A stretch of DNA of 64,000 nt, taken from the NCBI RefSeq assembly GCF_007830125.1, contig NZ_VLLG01000004.1, positions 980,326 to 1,044,325 of the forward strand. The letters are read 5' to 3'. A program made the translations under genes and the position numbers. The DNA comes from Chitinophaga japonensis. GTDB taxonomy: Bacteria > Bacteroidota > Bacteroidia > Chitinophagales > Chitinophagaceae. The notes under the pieces were generated by a model, which did not search any database, was not told the DNA's origin, and saw only the letters and a list, made by a program, of their open reading frames with translations. Of this stretch, positions 18,129 to 27,714 are shown in pieces (positions within the stretch are counted from its first letter, which is position 1; each line of letters starts with the position of its first letter).

Positions 18129-19208
18129 ATGGACACGGATCAATTTTCATGGCTGTTATCCAAAGAGCTGCAGGGCACCATCACCGCAGAAGAACGTGCG
18201 GCCCTGGAGGCAGCGGCTGCCCATGATCCGGACCTGGCCCTGCAAAGGCAACTGCTGACGGCCTTCTGGCAGGAGCGCCGGGCAACGCAGGACCCGGCGC
18301 GCGTTACCAAAACAGCTTTTGAGCGGCTGGTCAATAATATAAAGCACACCGATCCCGCGCAATGGACAGATGATACAACAGCAATGCCCCTGCCGGAGCC
18401 GCCAACGCGCCGCTGGCTGCCTTCCCTGCTGAAAGCCGCCGCCGCACTCCTGCTGCTGGCAGCCTGCACCTATATCGTCCGCCTCTACCTGCAACAGCCG
18501 GCCGCCACGCCCCCAGCCATGGCCAGCAAGCACAACGCCAAAGGCGACCGCAGCCGCATTATCCTCACGGACGGCACCGTGGTATGGCTGAACGCGGACA
18601 GCGAGCTGCAATACCCCGAGAGCTTTGACGGCAGCCGGGAAAGGAGGGTGTCCCTCAGCGGCGAAGCCTTTTTTGAAGTGGCCCCGGATGCCGGCAAGCC
18701 CTTCCTGATCAGCACCACCAAAATGAACATCCGTGTACTGGGCACCTCCTTTAATGTGCGGTCCTACCCGGAAGATGCAAAGCATGAAACCACCCTCATA
18801 TCGGGCGCTATTGAAGTGACGCTGAAGGACCGGCCGGATGCCAGGATCCGCCTGCAGCCCAACGAAAAGCTGGTGATCCCCAACACGCCCCCGGATACCA
18901 CGGCGGGCAATGCCCAGCCTGCGCTGGTGATCAGCCAGCCCACCTACTTCCGGGACCGGGACAGCGCCATGATAGAAACGGCCTGGGTAGAGAACCGCCT
19001 CATCTTCCAGGGAGAACGGTTTGAGGACCTGGCCCGGCAAATGGAACGCTGGTATAACGTAGAAATAGCATTCAGGAATAAAGAGCTGCCGGAGCTGCGC
19101 TTTACCGGCATGTTCAGGAATGAAAAACTGGAAGTTGCATTAAAAGCGCTGCAACTGACAGAGCCTTTTAACTATAAAATCAATAACGGTCATGTGATCA
19201 TCTATTAA
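18129..19208 (+). CDS. FecR-family anti-sigma factor
   Basis: This 359-residue product has an N-terminal cytoplasmic anti-sigma part, a single helix at about residues 100-118 (LLKAAAALLLLAACTYIVRLY), a periplasmic FecR domain (DGTVVWLNADSELQYP, GEAFFEV, IRVLGTSFNVRSY) and a C-terminal DUF4974 domain (ERFEDLARQMERWYNVEI ... GHVIIY). It should hold the ECF sigma factor inactive until the N-terminal domain of SusC signals through the periplasm. It is followed directly by susC. The upstream 226-bp gap must hold its promoter; a weak heptad-like stretch lies at about 18038-18065. Confidence 0.92.
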   Translation: MDTDQFSWLLSKELQGTITAEERAALEAAAAHDPDLALQRQLLTAFWQERRATQDPARVTKTAFERLVNNIKHTDPAQWTDDTTAMPLPEPPTRRWLPSLLKAAAALLLLAACTYIVRLYLQQPAATPPAMASKHNAKGDRSRIILTDGTVVWLNADSELQYPESFDGSRERRVSLSGEAFFEVAPDAGKPFLISTTKMNIRVLGTSFNVRSYPEDAKHETTLISGAIEVTLKDRPDARIRLQPNEKLVIPNTPPDTTAGNAQPALVISQPTYFRDRDSAMIETAWVENRLIFQGERFEDLARQMERWYNVEIAFRNKELPELRFTGMFRNEKLEVALKALQLTEPFNYKINNGHVIIY

Positions 19209-19316
19209 TACAAAAAAACGGGGCGTGTGCAACCACTCCCCGTCTATCAGCGGTACAAGAAACGGTTGAAGGTGAGAGATCAGCGTTTCTTATTGTTCAC
19301 TAACATTCCTAAAGTT

Positions 19317-22300
19317 ATGGAAAAAAAGCAACCGGTGCATGCTTACCGGGACAGGCATGCGCTGCTCAGCGCCATCTATGTTATGAAATTTACATTTCTC
19401 ATTATCCTGGCGGCCTGCCTGCAGGTGTCCGCCAAGGTGCATTCACAGAAAGTATCCCTCCAGGTGCGCGATGCCAGCCTGAAAAAGGTGCTGGCCATGA
19501 TAGAATCGCAAACGGCCTATCACTTTCTTTTCAGCGACCGCCGGCTGAAGGACCAGCATAACGTGAATGTACAGGTGCACCAGGCAGACGTATTCAACGT
19601 GCTGGAGCAGGTGCTGGCGCCTGCCAGCCTGGAATACAGGCTGCTGGAAGACAACCTGGTGGTGATCACGCCCCGGGGCGTCACCCAGGCAGACGTGAAG
19701 ATACAGGGCCGGGTGACCGGGCCGGACGGCACGCCGCTGGTGGGCGTTACCGTGAAGGTAAAAGGCACCACCATCGGCAAGCTCACGGACGCCAACGGTG
19801 CTTTTGAGCTGAACGTGCCCGAAGACGCCGTGCTGGAATGCAGCTACATCGGCTACGAAACACTGGAAGTGCCGGTGAATGGCCGTACCTCCCTCAGCAT
19901 TGTACTGCAGCCCAGCGATAAATCACTGAACGAGATCGTGGTGATCGGCTACCAGTCCGTGAAAAAGAAAGACCTCACCGGCGCAGTATCCGTGGTGAAC
20001 ACGCAGGAAGCCCAGCGCATGACCGCCACCACCGTAGGCGAGTCCATCCAGGGCCTGGCGGCAGGCGTGAACGTGCGCAGCGGCGGCCGCCCCGGGCAGG
20101 AGTCCAAGATAGAGATCCGGGGCGTGGGCACCCTCAACAATAACGATCCCCTGTTTGTAATAGACGGCCTCATCTCCTACGGCAACCGCGATTTCAACCC
20201 GGCGGACGTGGAAAGCATACAGGTATTGAAAGACGCTTCCGCCGCCGCCATTTACGGGGCCAATGCCGCCAACGGCGTAGTGATCATCACCACCAAAAAA
20301 GGAAAGGAAGGTCCCCTGCGCGTGAACTTCAACGCCAAATACGGCATCCAGCAGATCCCCAAACGCTGGGACCTGACCAACAATTACGAGTTTGCAGAAC
20401 TGAACAAAACCGCTTACATCAACGGGGGCAGAACCCCCATGGCCAGCGTGTCCACCGAATTTGATCCCTCCATTAATACAGACTGGCAGGATGCCGTGAT
20501 GCGCACCGGCTCCTACCAGGATTACGGCCTTGATTTTTCCGGCGGCGGCAAGAACACCAGCTACTTCATTTCCGGTAATTACTTCAGGAATGAAGGCACC
20601 ATCATCGGCACCTCCTTTGACCGTATCAGCCTGCGGGTGAATACGGAAGGCAGCCGAGGCATCTTCCGCATTGGCGAGAACCTGTCGCTCACCAACGCCC
20701 ATGAAGACCAACTGCAGGGCAATCCCTTCTACGACATGGTGCGCATGCTGCCGGTGATCCCTTTATATAATGAAAACAATCCCGGCGGCTACGGCTACGG
20801 CAGCGACGACGCCTACACCTTTGGCACCAATCCCGTGGCCATTAACAACCTGATACAAAGCGACCAGTATAATTTCCGCATCCGGGGCAATGCCTATGCC
20901 GAGCTGCGCCCGCTGCAATGGCTGGTGTACAAGTTCAACCTGGGCGTGGAAACCAGCTTTGATCATTACAAATCCCTGCGCAAGGAAGGCTCCTGGACCT
21001 ACAACCAGCCGGTAGACCCTTCCAGCCTGTATGAGAACCGCGCGCAGTTCCTGTCACTGCTGTACGAACATACGCTGAACTTTGACCGGCAATTCGGGCA
21101 GCATACCCTGAACGGCGTGCTGGGCGTCAGCCAGCGGGAAGTAACCTACGAGCTGACCGGCGCGGGCAAGCAGCACATTGCGCAATACCCGGCCGGCCGG
21201 TATTTCGACCAGTTGAACGCCGGCACCACCATACAGACCGTAGACGGCTACAAGGAGCGCTTTGTGACCCTCTCCTACCTGGGGCGCCTGAACTATGATT
21301 TTGCAGATCGCTACCTGCTGTCCCTTACCTTCCGCCGCGATGGCGACTCCCGTTTTGGCGAGGCGCACCGCTGGGGCAATTTCCCCTCCGTGTCCGGCGC
21401 CTGGCGGCTTAGCAAGGAAGCGTTCTTCAACGTACCCTGGGTAAGCGACCTGAAGCTGCGCGCCTCCTACGGCGTACTGGGCAACACTTCCACCATACCG
21501 GAGTATGCCCGCATCCCCTCCCTGAATCTCTTTCCCTATGCCGTATTTGGCGTAGGCCAGGAAATACAGCCCGGCGCCACGCAAACCGCGCTGGTGAACC
21601 AGGATATCAAGTGGGAGGAAAAAAGGACCTTTAACGCCGGCGTGGATGCCTCCTTCTTCAACAATTCCCTGGACGTAACGGCGGAATACTACCGGGCGCG
21701 CACCAACGACATCCTGGTGCGGCTGCCTATTGCCGGCACCACCGGCAACGCAGGCGGCAATCCTTTCACCAACGCCGCCTCCCTGCGCAACTCCGGTGTG
21801 GAAGTAAGCATTACCTACCGCAACAACAAAAGCGCTTTCAAATACCAGGTCAGCGGCAACTTCACCACCATCAAGAATGAAGTGCTGGCGCTGGGCGACC
21901 TGGGCGCCGGCCGCACCTACATTGCCACCGGGCTTACACGCACGGAAATAGGCCGCTCCATTGGCGAATGGTACGTCCTGAAATCAAACGGTATTTTCCA
22001 GAACCAGAAGGAGATAGACGACTACCAGGTGCAGCCTTTTGCCAAACCCGGCGACATCCGCTACGTGAATGTGAACGGCGACGAGATCATTGACAACGAC
22101 GACCGCACCTATGTAGGCAGTCCCTGGCCCAAACTGCAGACCGGCCTTTCCTTTGGCGGCAGCTATAAAAGCTTCAGCTTTTCGCTGATGCTGTACGGCA
22201 ACTTCGGTAACAAGCTGTTCAACGGCGTGCGCTCCGTGATGGACCGCTTCGACGACAACTCCAATTACAGGAAAGGCGTGAAGCCCTGGACAGAGGAAGA

Positions 22301-22640
22301 TCCCAACACGGATTTCCCGCGCATTGCCTACAGCAACGAGCTGGGCATACAGTTCAATACCCGGGGCGATATTGACCGCTGGATAGAGGACGGCTCCTAT
22401 GTGCGGCTCCGCAACGTGGAGCTGGGCTATACCCTGCCCAAGGCTTTCCTGCAAAGGGTAGGCTTCACACAGGCAAGGGTATACGTAAGCGGGCAGAACC
22501 TGCTCACCTTTACCGGCTACACAGGCCTGGACCCCGATGTAGTGGGCAACCCGGACCAGCAACTGCTGGAAAGAGGGCATGACACGGGTAACTATCCCGC
22601 CAGCCGGATCATTTCCTTTGGCATACAGTGCGGATTCTGA
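19317..22640 (+). CDS. SusC-family TonB-dependent outer-membrane transporter with STN signalling domain
   Basis: This product is about 1,107 residues. The ATG at 19317 is preferred, since the GTG at 19227 adds a segment without similarity. Order: signal peptide (FTFLIILAACLQVSAKVHSQ), STN domain (VSLQVRDASLKKVLAMIE), a carboxypeptidase-regulatory-like domain (IQGRVTGPDGTPLVGVTVKV), TonB box region (LNEIVVIGYQ), plug (SIQVLKDASAAAIYGANAAN) and a 22-strand barrel ending GIQCGF. The STN domain marks transporters that signal to FecR and ECF sigma, matching the gene order. It takes up oligosaccharides bound by the SusD partner. Confidence 0.95.
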   Translation: MEKKQPVHAYRDRHALLSAIYVMKFTFLIILAACLQVSAKVHSQKVSLQVRDASLKKVLAMIESQTAYHFLFSDRRLKDQHNVNVQVHQADVFNVLEQVLAPASLEYRLLEDNLVVITPRGVTQADVKIQGRVTGPDGTPLVGVTVKVKGTTIGKLTDANGAFELNVPEDAVLECSYIGYETLEVPVNGRTSLSIVLQPSDKSLNEIVVIGYQSVKKKDLTGAVSVVNTQEAQRMTATTVGESIQGLAAGVNVRSGGRPGQESKIEIRGVGTLNNNDPLFVIDGLISYGNRDFNPADVESIQVLKDASAAAIYGANAANGVVIITTKKGKEGPLRVNFNAKYGIQQIPKRWDLTNNYEFAELNKTAYINGGRTPMASVSTEFDPSINTDWQDAVMRTGSYQDYGLDFSGGGKNTSYFISGNYFRNEGTIIGTSFDRISLRVNTEGSRGIFRIGENLSLTNAHEDQLQGNPFYDMVRMLPVIPLYNENNPGGYGYGSDDAYTFGTNPVAINNLIQSDQYNFRIRGNAYAELRPLQWLVYKFNLGVETSFDHYKSLRKEGSWTYNQPVDPSSLYENRAQFLSLLYEHTLNFDRQFGQHTLNGVLGVSQREVTYELTGAGKQHIAQYPAGRYFDQLNAGTTIQTVDGYKERFVTLSYLGRLNYDFADRYLLSLTFRRDGDSRFGEAHRWGNFPSVSGAWRLSKEAFFNVPWVSDLKLRASYGVLGNTSTIPEYARIPSLNLFPYAVFGVGQEIQPGATQTALVNQDIKWEEKRTFNAGVDASFFNNSLDVTAEYYRARTNDILVRLPIAGTTGNAGGNPFTNAASLRNSGVEVSITYRNNKSAFKYQVSGNFTTIKNEVLALGDLGAGRTYIATGLTRTEIGRSIGEWYVLKSNGIFQNQKEIDDYQVQPFAKPGDIRYVNVNGDEIIDNDDRTYVGSPWPKLQTGLSFGGSYKSFSFSLMLYGNFGNKLFNGVRSVMDRFDDNSNYRKGVKPWTEEDPNTDFPRIAYSNELGIQFNTRGDIDRWIEDGSYVRLRNVELGYTLPKAFLQRVGFTQARVYVSGQNLLTFTGYTGLDPDVVGNPDQQLLERGHDTGNYPASRIISFGIQCGF

Positions 22641-22646
22641 GGGTAA

Positions 22647-22674
22647 GATGTGGGAAGTAGGATGTTGGATTATT
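22647..22674. repeat. Intergenic heptad repeats between susC and susD
   Basis: Four 7-mers in phase: GATGTGG, GAAGTAG, GATGTTG, GATTATT. They fill most of the 47-bp gap between the susC stop and the susD start. Confidence 0.5.
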
Positions 22675-22687
22675 AAACGAAAACGAA

Positions 22688-24229
22688 ATGAACATGAACA
22701 AACTCACTTATTATACAGGGCTGTTGCTGCTAATGCTGTCAACCGCCTGCACCGAAAAGCTGGAGGTGGAGAACCCGAACACCCCGGCAGTGGACCAGTT
22801 CTGGCAAACGGCGGAAGACGCCAAAGCCGGCGTGAATGCCATCTACGGCAACTTTTACCGCATTGGCGGCTATGCCCGCTGGATACATTTCAACTATGAC
22901 CTCCGCTCCGACGAAGGCTACAGCGGCAGCCCCTGGCTGGAGCTGCAGAACTGGCAAAAATTCCTGGTGGTGAATTATAATTTCGACTGCGGCATGCACG
23001 TGTGGCTGCATCACTACCAGGGCATTTACCGGGCCAACCAGGTATTGGCTTATGTGCCGGAAATAGCAATGGACGAAACGCTGAAAAAACAGTACCTGGC
23101 CGAAGCCAAATTCCTGCGCGCCCTGTACTACTTTAACCTGACCAGCCTCTGGGGCAATGTGCCCCTGCAGCTCACGCCCTCCGAACCTACAGACCTGCCG
23201 CCCTACGCCACGCAGGCCGAAGACTGGGCGCAGATAGAAAAAGACCTGGCGGAAGCTATTCCCGACCTGCCGCCACAATACAGCGACAACGAGAAGGGCC
23301 GCGCCACCAAAGGCGCCGCCTATGCCCTGCTGGGCAAGGTATACATGCAGCAGCGGAAATTTGACCAGGCTCAAGCCGCCTTTGACTGGCTGGTGACGGG
23401 CGAAGGGAGCAGCTATTACGGGCTGATGGACAATTACCAGGACAATTTCACCCACCTGCATGAGAACAACCGGGAATCCGTTTTCGAAATACAGTTCTCC
23501 TCCGTGAACGAAGGCGGCCCGGATGTGGATGCGCCCAATTCCGCCTCCGGCAACCAGCGCAGCCAGTTCTTCGGTCCGCGCGGCGTAGGCTGGAGCGACG
23601 GGCAGTGCCGGCGCTGGGTGGTGGACACCCTGCTGGCGGAAAAAACGGTGGACGGGCAGCGCGATCCGCGCCTCGCCGTGAGCTGCCTCTGGGACTCCCT
23701 GGACCCAAGAGGGCCGGAATACACCATGGTATATGGCCAGCCCTTTGCTACGCGCTATCCCGGCAACAATGGAGAAGTATGGTTCCGCAAATACCTGGAT
23801 GACTACTGGCGCGATTTCAGCAACTACTACTCTCCCATCAACTTCCGCGTGATCCGCTATGCTGACGTGCTGCTGATGTATGCCGAGTGCCTGAACGAGC
23901 TGGGACAGACCGCCGCAGCCTATCCCTATGTGGACCAGGTAAGGGAGCGCGCGCACCTGGCGAAGCTGTCTGACATAAAACCCGGCCTGGATAAAGCGGC
24001 CTTCCTGCAACAGTTGAAACACGAGCGCGTATGCGAGCTGTCCGGCGAAGGCACCCGCTGGAACGACCTGGTACGCTGGGGCGACCTGGACGATGCCGGC
24101 AAGGTAAGCGCGATTGCACAGCGGGACCCGGACTTTGAAAATTTCCAGGTAGGCAAGCACAAGCTGCTGCCCATCCCGCAATCGGAGATGGACATTAACC
24201 CGCACCTGGAGCAAAACCCGAACTGGTAA
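22688..24229 (+). CDS. SusD-family surface glycan-binding lipoprotein
   Basis: This 513-residue product starts with a lipoprotein signal (LLLLMLSTAC, lipid attached to Cys near residue 20). The SusD N-terminal helices follow (NPNTPAVDQFWQTAEDAKAG), then tetratricopeptide-like segments (EAKFLRALYYFNLTSLWGNV, ALLGKVYMQQRKFDQA), and the C-terminal block with RYADVLLMYAECLNELG and ELSGEGTRWNDLVRWG. The protein lids the SusC barrel and binds the glycan. It is co-transcribed with susC and the following two hydrolase genes. Confidence 0.95.
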   Translation: MNMNKLTYYTGLLLLMLSTACTEKLEVENPNTPAVDQFWQTAEDAKAGVNAIYGNFYRIGGYARWIHFNYDLRSDEGYSGSPWLELQNWQKFLVVNYNFDCGMHVWLHHYQGIYRANQVLAYVPEIAMDETLKKQYLAEAKFLRALYYFNLTSLWGNVPLQLTPSEPTDLPPYATQAEDWAQIEKDLAEAIPDLPPQYSDNEKGRATKGAAYALLGKVYMQQRKFDQAQAAFDWLVTGEGSSYYGLMDNYQDNFTHLHENNRESVFEIQFSSVNEGGPDVDAPNSASGNQRSQFFGPRGVGWSDGQCRRWVVDTLLAEKTVDGQRDPRLAVSCLWDSLDPRGPEYTMVYGQPFATRYPGNNGEVWFRKYLDDYWRDFSNYYSPINFRVIRYADVLLMYAECLNELGQTAAAYPYVDQVRERAHLAKLSDIKPGLDKAAFLQQLKHERVCELSGEGTRWNDLVRWGDLDDAGKVSAIAQRDPDFENFQVGKHKLLPIPQSEMDINPHLEQNPNW

Positions 24230-24257
24230 ACCATTTAACCTGATAACATAAACGGCT

Positions 24258-25391
24258 ATGCGAAAACTCTTGTTCTTCCTATTACTGGCATTCATCGTCA
24301 GCACAGGCTATGTACATGCACAACCCGGCAAGGGCCGGGACATCTGGACCCGGGAACAGGCCCGCCGCTGGTATGCACAGCAGCCCTGGCTGGTGGGCTG
24401 TAACTTTATACCCGGCACGGCCATCAACCAGTTGGAAATGTGGCAGGCATCCAGCTTTGATACCGCCACCATCGACCGGGAGTTGGGCTGGGCCGCCGGC
24501 CTGGGTATGAATACCGCGCGCGTATACCTGCATGACCTGCTGCACCAGCAGGATGCAGCAGGCTTTCTAACGCGCATGGATATATTTTTACAGATCGCGG
24601 CGCGGCATGGCATCAAACCCTTGTTCGTATTGTTTGACTCCTGCTGGGACCCCTTCCCTAAAACCGGTAAGCAGCGCGCGCCCACGCCGCATGTGCACAA
24701 CTCCGGCTGGGTGCAGAACCCCGGCTATGCCGCGCTGAAGGACCCCGCGCAGTACCCGCGCCTGGAAGCCTATGTAAAAGCCGTGGTAGGCCGCTTCGCT
24801 AACGACGAACGGGTGCTGGGATGGGATATCTGGAATGAGCCGGACAATACCAACAATTCTTCCTACGGCAAACGGGAACTGCCGGACAAAACCAGGTACG
24901 TGCTGCCGCTGCTGCAGCAGGCCTTTGCGTGGGCGCGCGCCGCCAATCCTTCCCAGCCGCTCACTTCCGGCGTATGGCAGGGCAACTGGGCCAGCGACGC
25001 CCAACTGAAGCCCATCGAAAAAGTGCAACTGGAGCAGTCGGACATTATCTCCTTTCACAACTACGAATCCCCGCAGCGGCTGGAAGAATGCCTGCAATGG
25101 CTGCAGCGCTATGAAAGGCCCATCCTCTGCACGGAATACATGGCCCGGGGCAATGGCAGCACCTTTGCCGGCAGCCTGCCCGTACTTAAAAAATATCATG
25201 CCGGCGCGTACAACTGGGGCCTGGTGGATGGCAAAACGCAAACCATCTACGCCTGGGATAGCTGGCGGAAAAAGTATACCGCCAAACCGGCGCTGTGGTT
25301 CCATGATATCTTTCACACGGACGGCAGGCCGTACGATCCGGGGGAAGTGGACCTCATCAAAAAGATGACAGAAGCGGGAAGTAAGAGGTAG
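24258..25391 (+). CDS. Clan GH-A glycoside hydrolase (GH5-like cellulase/xylanase/mannanase type)
   Basis: This 377-residue exported enzyme has a signal peptide ending VHAQ. The (beta/alpha)8 fold signature is seen in GWDIWNEPDN, whose Glu (about residue 193) is the acid/base, and in ILCTEYMARG, whose Glu (about residue 292) is the nucleophile. It retains anomeric configuration as a clan GH-A member. The N-terminal part (WLVGCNFIPGTAINQLEMW) resembles Bacteroidota proteins annotated as 1,4-beta-xylanase, but the subfamily cannot be fixed. Neighbours SusCD and GH43 point to a plant polysaccharide with xylose or arabinose. The last residues and stop lie in a heptad array. Confidence 0.8.
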   Translation: MRKLLFFLLLAFIVSTGYVHAQPGKGRDIWTREQARRWYAQQPWLVGCNFIPGTAINQLEMWQASSFDTATIDRELGWAAGLGMNTARVYLHDLLHQQDAAGFLTRMDIFLQIAARHGIKPLFVLFDSCWDPFPKTGKQRAPTPHVHNSGWVQNPGYAALKDPAQYPRLEAYVKAVVGRFANDERVLGWDIWNEPDNTNNSSYGKRELPDKTRYVLPLLQQAFAWARAANPSQPLTSGVWQGNWASDAQLKPIEKVQLEQSDIISFHNYESPQRLEECLQWLQRYERPILCTEYMARGNGSTFAGSLPVLKKYHAGAYNWGLVDGKTQTIYAWDSWRKKYTAKPALWFHDIFHTDGRPYDPGEVDLIKKMTEAGSKR

Positions 25392-25433
25392 GATAATGGA
25401 TGTTTGAGATTTGAAACTTGAATGTTGGACTTA
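25371..25433. repeat. Heptad repeat array (9 units) spanning a gene end
   Basis: Units in one phase: GAAGCGG, GAAGTAA, GAGGTAG, GATAATG, GATGTTT, GAGATTT, GAAACTT, GAATGTT, GGACTTA. The array includes the last codons and TAG of the GH5-like gene and the ATG at 25422 of the GH43 gene. Confidence 0.6.
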
Positions 25434-26432
25434 AAAAAAATAGGAATGAGATTTATTGCATTGATACTGGTACTGGCGGGCTGCCGGTCTGCGGATGCAC
25501 CGCCGGCCGCTAACCCGCCCGCAGATACCGGCATTGTGAACCCGGTGCTGGACACAGACTTCCCGGACCCTACGGTGATCCGCGCCAATGGAAAATACTA
25601 CGCGTATGCCACGCAAACCCGGCGGGATGGCAGGATGCTGAACATACAGGTAGCCTCCTCCGCCGACCTGCAGCACTGGACGGTGCTGGGCGACGCGCTG
25701 CCGCAAAAACCCGCATGGGCAAGCACCACGCAGGATTTCTGGGCGCCGCATGTGCTGTATGACAGCACGCTGCAGCAGTACGTAATGTTCTATTCCGCGG
25801 AATCGGATGAAGCGGAAACCGGCAAATGCCTGGCCGTAGCCTTTGCGGATAAGCCGGAAGGCCCTTTCACAGACAAGGGCACGCCCCTGCGCTGCGGCGA
25901 GCACTTTGCCAATATTGATCCCATGGCCTTTACCGATCCCGCCAGCGGTAAAAAATTGCTGTACTGGGGCTCCGACGGCGAGCCTATCCGCGTGCAGGAA
26001 ATGGCGGACGACTGGCGGAGCTTTAAACCCGGCACCATGCCGCAGCCCGTGCTGTGGCCCAGGCAGGAAGCAACATACAGCAACCTGATAGAAGGCGCCT
26101 GGGTAACCCTGCATGACGGCAAATATTACCTGTACTACTCCGGTGATAACTGTTGCGGGGACCATCCCAACTATGCGGTAATGATTGCCCGGGCCAACCA
26201 GCCCTCTGGCCCCTTTACCCGCTACGGGGAAGCCAGCGGCAGCGGCAGCAGCGTGATCCTGGAAACGGACAGCAATTGGCTGGCTCCTGGTCATAATTCC
26301 ATTTTTACAGATGATGAGGGCAATGAGTGGATGGCTTACCATGCCATGCATCCCTATGCAAAAGGCCCGCGGGTCATGTGCCTGCAACGGGTTGTTTATG
26401 AGCAGGGCTGGCCGGTTGTCGGAAAACACTGA
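25422..26432 (+). CDS. Glycoside hydrolase family 43 lipoprotein (arabinosidase/xylosidase type)
   Basis: This product is about 336 residues. The start at 25422 gives a lipoprotein signal with a charged head (MLDLKKIGMRF) and lipobox LAGC; an ATG at 25446 is an alternative, with a very short signal. The five-bladed propeller has all three GH43 acids: Asp in DTDFPDPTVI (base), Asp in ANIDPMAF (pKa modulator) and Glu in LIEGAWV (acid). GH43 enzymes release arabinose or xylose by inversion. It should sit on a membrane, trimming side chains for the SusCD system. It is the last gene of the locus and converges on the eCIS cargo genes with an 11-bp gap. Confidence 0.87.
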   Translation: MLDLKKIGMRFIALILVLAGCRSADAPPAANPPADTGIVNPVLDTDFPDPTVIRANGKYYAYATQTRRDGRMLNIQVASSADLQHWTVLGDALPQKPAWASTTQDFWAPHVLYDSTLQQYVMFYSAESDEAETGKCLAVAFADKPEGPFTDKGTPLRCGEHFANIDPMAFTDPASGKKLLYWGSDGEPIRVQEMADDWRSFKPGTMPQPVLWPRQEATYSNLIEGAWVTLHDGKYYLYYSGDNCCGDHPNYAVMIARANQPSGPFTRYGEASGSGSSVILETDSNWLAPGHNSIFTDDEGNEWMAYHAMHPYAKGPRVMCLQRVVYEQGWPVVGKH

Positions 26433-26443
26433 GGGCCGGCTGG

Positions 26444-27592
26444 CTAGAAATCCGCCGGTTCCCTTCCTTCAATAATGTTCAGCTCCTGCCGGGTGCTGAT
26501 CACCGGAGCCGGGAACCGGTCGCCCGGAGCCGGCCCATAAAGTGCTGTTTCGCAGATGAGGGTGGCACGGCGTACGCCTTCCCTTTGCAGAATCCGGCGC
26601 AGGCTCGTGGGAATATACACAGCCCTGTTATCTTCCGAAAAAGCCCCGGCAGCAGCGCTGCCCATAGCAGCAGGCGTATAGTCGGTACCATTAGCCCGGA
26701 GCTGCCACCTGAAACGGAAACCGCTGTTGGCAGGCATACCCGTAATACGGAAAGCGTGCAACTGTGGCGTAGTGGCTTCCGTATATACATCGCTGGTAAT
26801 ATCGTCGGCTGCTATGGCGAGCTGGTCTCCCCGGAAGGCTGCGGACCGGGTGCGCAACCGTTCCCTGGGCCAGTAACGCAGGAAATGCACAAAACAGGCA
26901 TAAGCGTCCGCATTTTCCAGGCGGTAGGACGGGTGGTCGCCGGCAGTTCCCGAATCTTCGTGCCCCGGGTCAAAATTACCGGTTGGGTGGGCGGTTTCCG
27001 TGCACTGGTTTTCTCCGTCCCCGTAAAAGTAGCCGCGGTCGCGCATGCTCAGGTACATATGGGCGGCTTCATGTATCACCCCCCTGGACTGGGCGAATAT
27101 GGACATATCGAAAAACCTGGGAGCGCAAAGCACGATCACACCGCCCGGCATACCCCGGGGAGCATGCCCATAGGTATTTTCCCCGCACTCCGGGTCACCG
27201 CTGCGCGTAGCGCAACTAAAGCGCGCACTGGTGATCACCTCCTGTAAACGCCGGATGTTAAACAGCACATTGTCTGCAGTAGCTACCGAATTATTCCGGA
27301 AAGCCAGCCATAAGGCATTGCTGACATGTTCCGGCACCGGTCTTTCCCGGACCAGCGGCAGAATAGCAGTTAGATCACCATATGCTCTTGTTACCGCATC
27401 CGTGATATACTCCTGCTGCGGGGTGTTGCAACTGCTGTCTATGCTTTCCCGTTGTATCTCCGGCGTCTGTCCCCGGCCGGTGTGCGCCGCCGGGAAGAAC
27501 CCCGGGCCGGATGTACCGCGGAAAAAGGCGGGCATCCCTTTTGCGCCCTGGCCGGCAGTTGCAGGAGTGGTACTATATGCTTTGATGCTCAT
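26444..27592 (-). CDS. M35-type (Asp-zincin) metalloprotease, candidate eCIS cargo
   Basis: This 382-residue product starts at ATG 27592; a further ATG at 27619 is possible. The zinc site is HEAAH (residues 174-178) in SRGVIHEAAHMYL, with a later NADAYACF motif (about 227-234) that supplies the third ligand Asp in the lysine-specific/deuterolysin M35 group. The C-terminal 130 residues look beta-rich. No signal peptide is present. Its N-terminus has two FF pairs at residues 23-24 and 32-33 followed by EIQR, like the other candidate cargo proteins here. A proteolytic payload delivered by the injection system is the best guess; the target is unknown. Confidence 0.7.
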   Translation of the reverse strand: MSIKAYSTTPATAGQGAKGMPAFFRGTSGPGFFPAAHTGRGQTPEIQRESIDSSCNTPQQEYITDAVTRAYGDLTAILPLVRERPVPEHVSNALWLAFRNNSVATADNVLFNIRRLQEVITSARFSCATRSGDPECGENTYGHAPRGMPGGVIVLCAPRFFDMSIFAQSRGVIHEAAHMYLSMRDRGYFYGDGENQCTETAHPTGNFDPGHEDSGTAGDHPSYRLENADAYACFVHFLRYWPRERLRTRSAAFRGDQLAIAADDITSDVYTEATTPQLHAFRITGMPANSGFRFRWQLRANGTDYTPAAMGSAAAGAFSEDNRAVYIPTSLRRILQREGVRRATLICETALYGPAPGDRFPAPVISTRQELNIIEGREPADF

Positions 27593-27714
27593 GTAAAAAA
27601 CTGTTGCGGGTCCGGTCATCCATTACCAGGTAAAATTTACAGGCGGCTCCAGCAGCCGTTGCATGGAGGCATGCGTTCCATCCGCCCTTGCAATGATGTC
27701 TGCATGTGAAAAAT

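Noticed and set aside
22739..24304. 521-residue minus-strand open frame opposite SusD
   Set aside because: Antisense reading of a GC-rich gene; the plus strand has clear SusD motifs.
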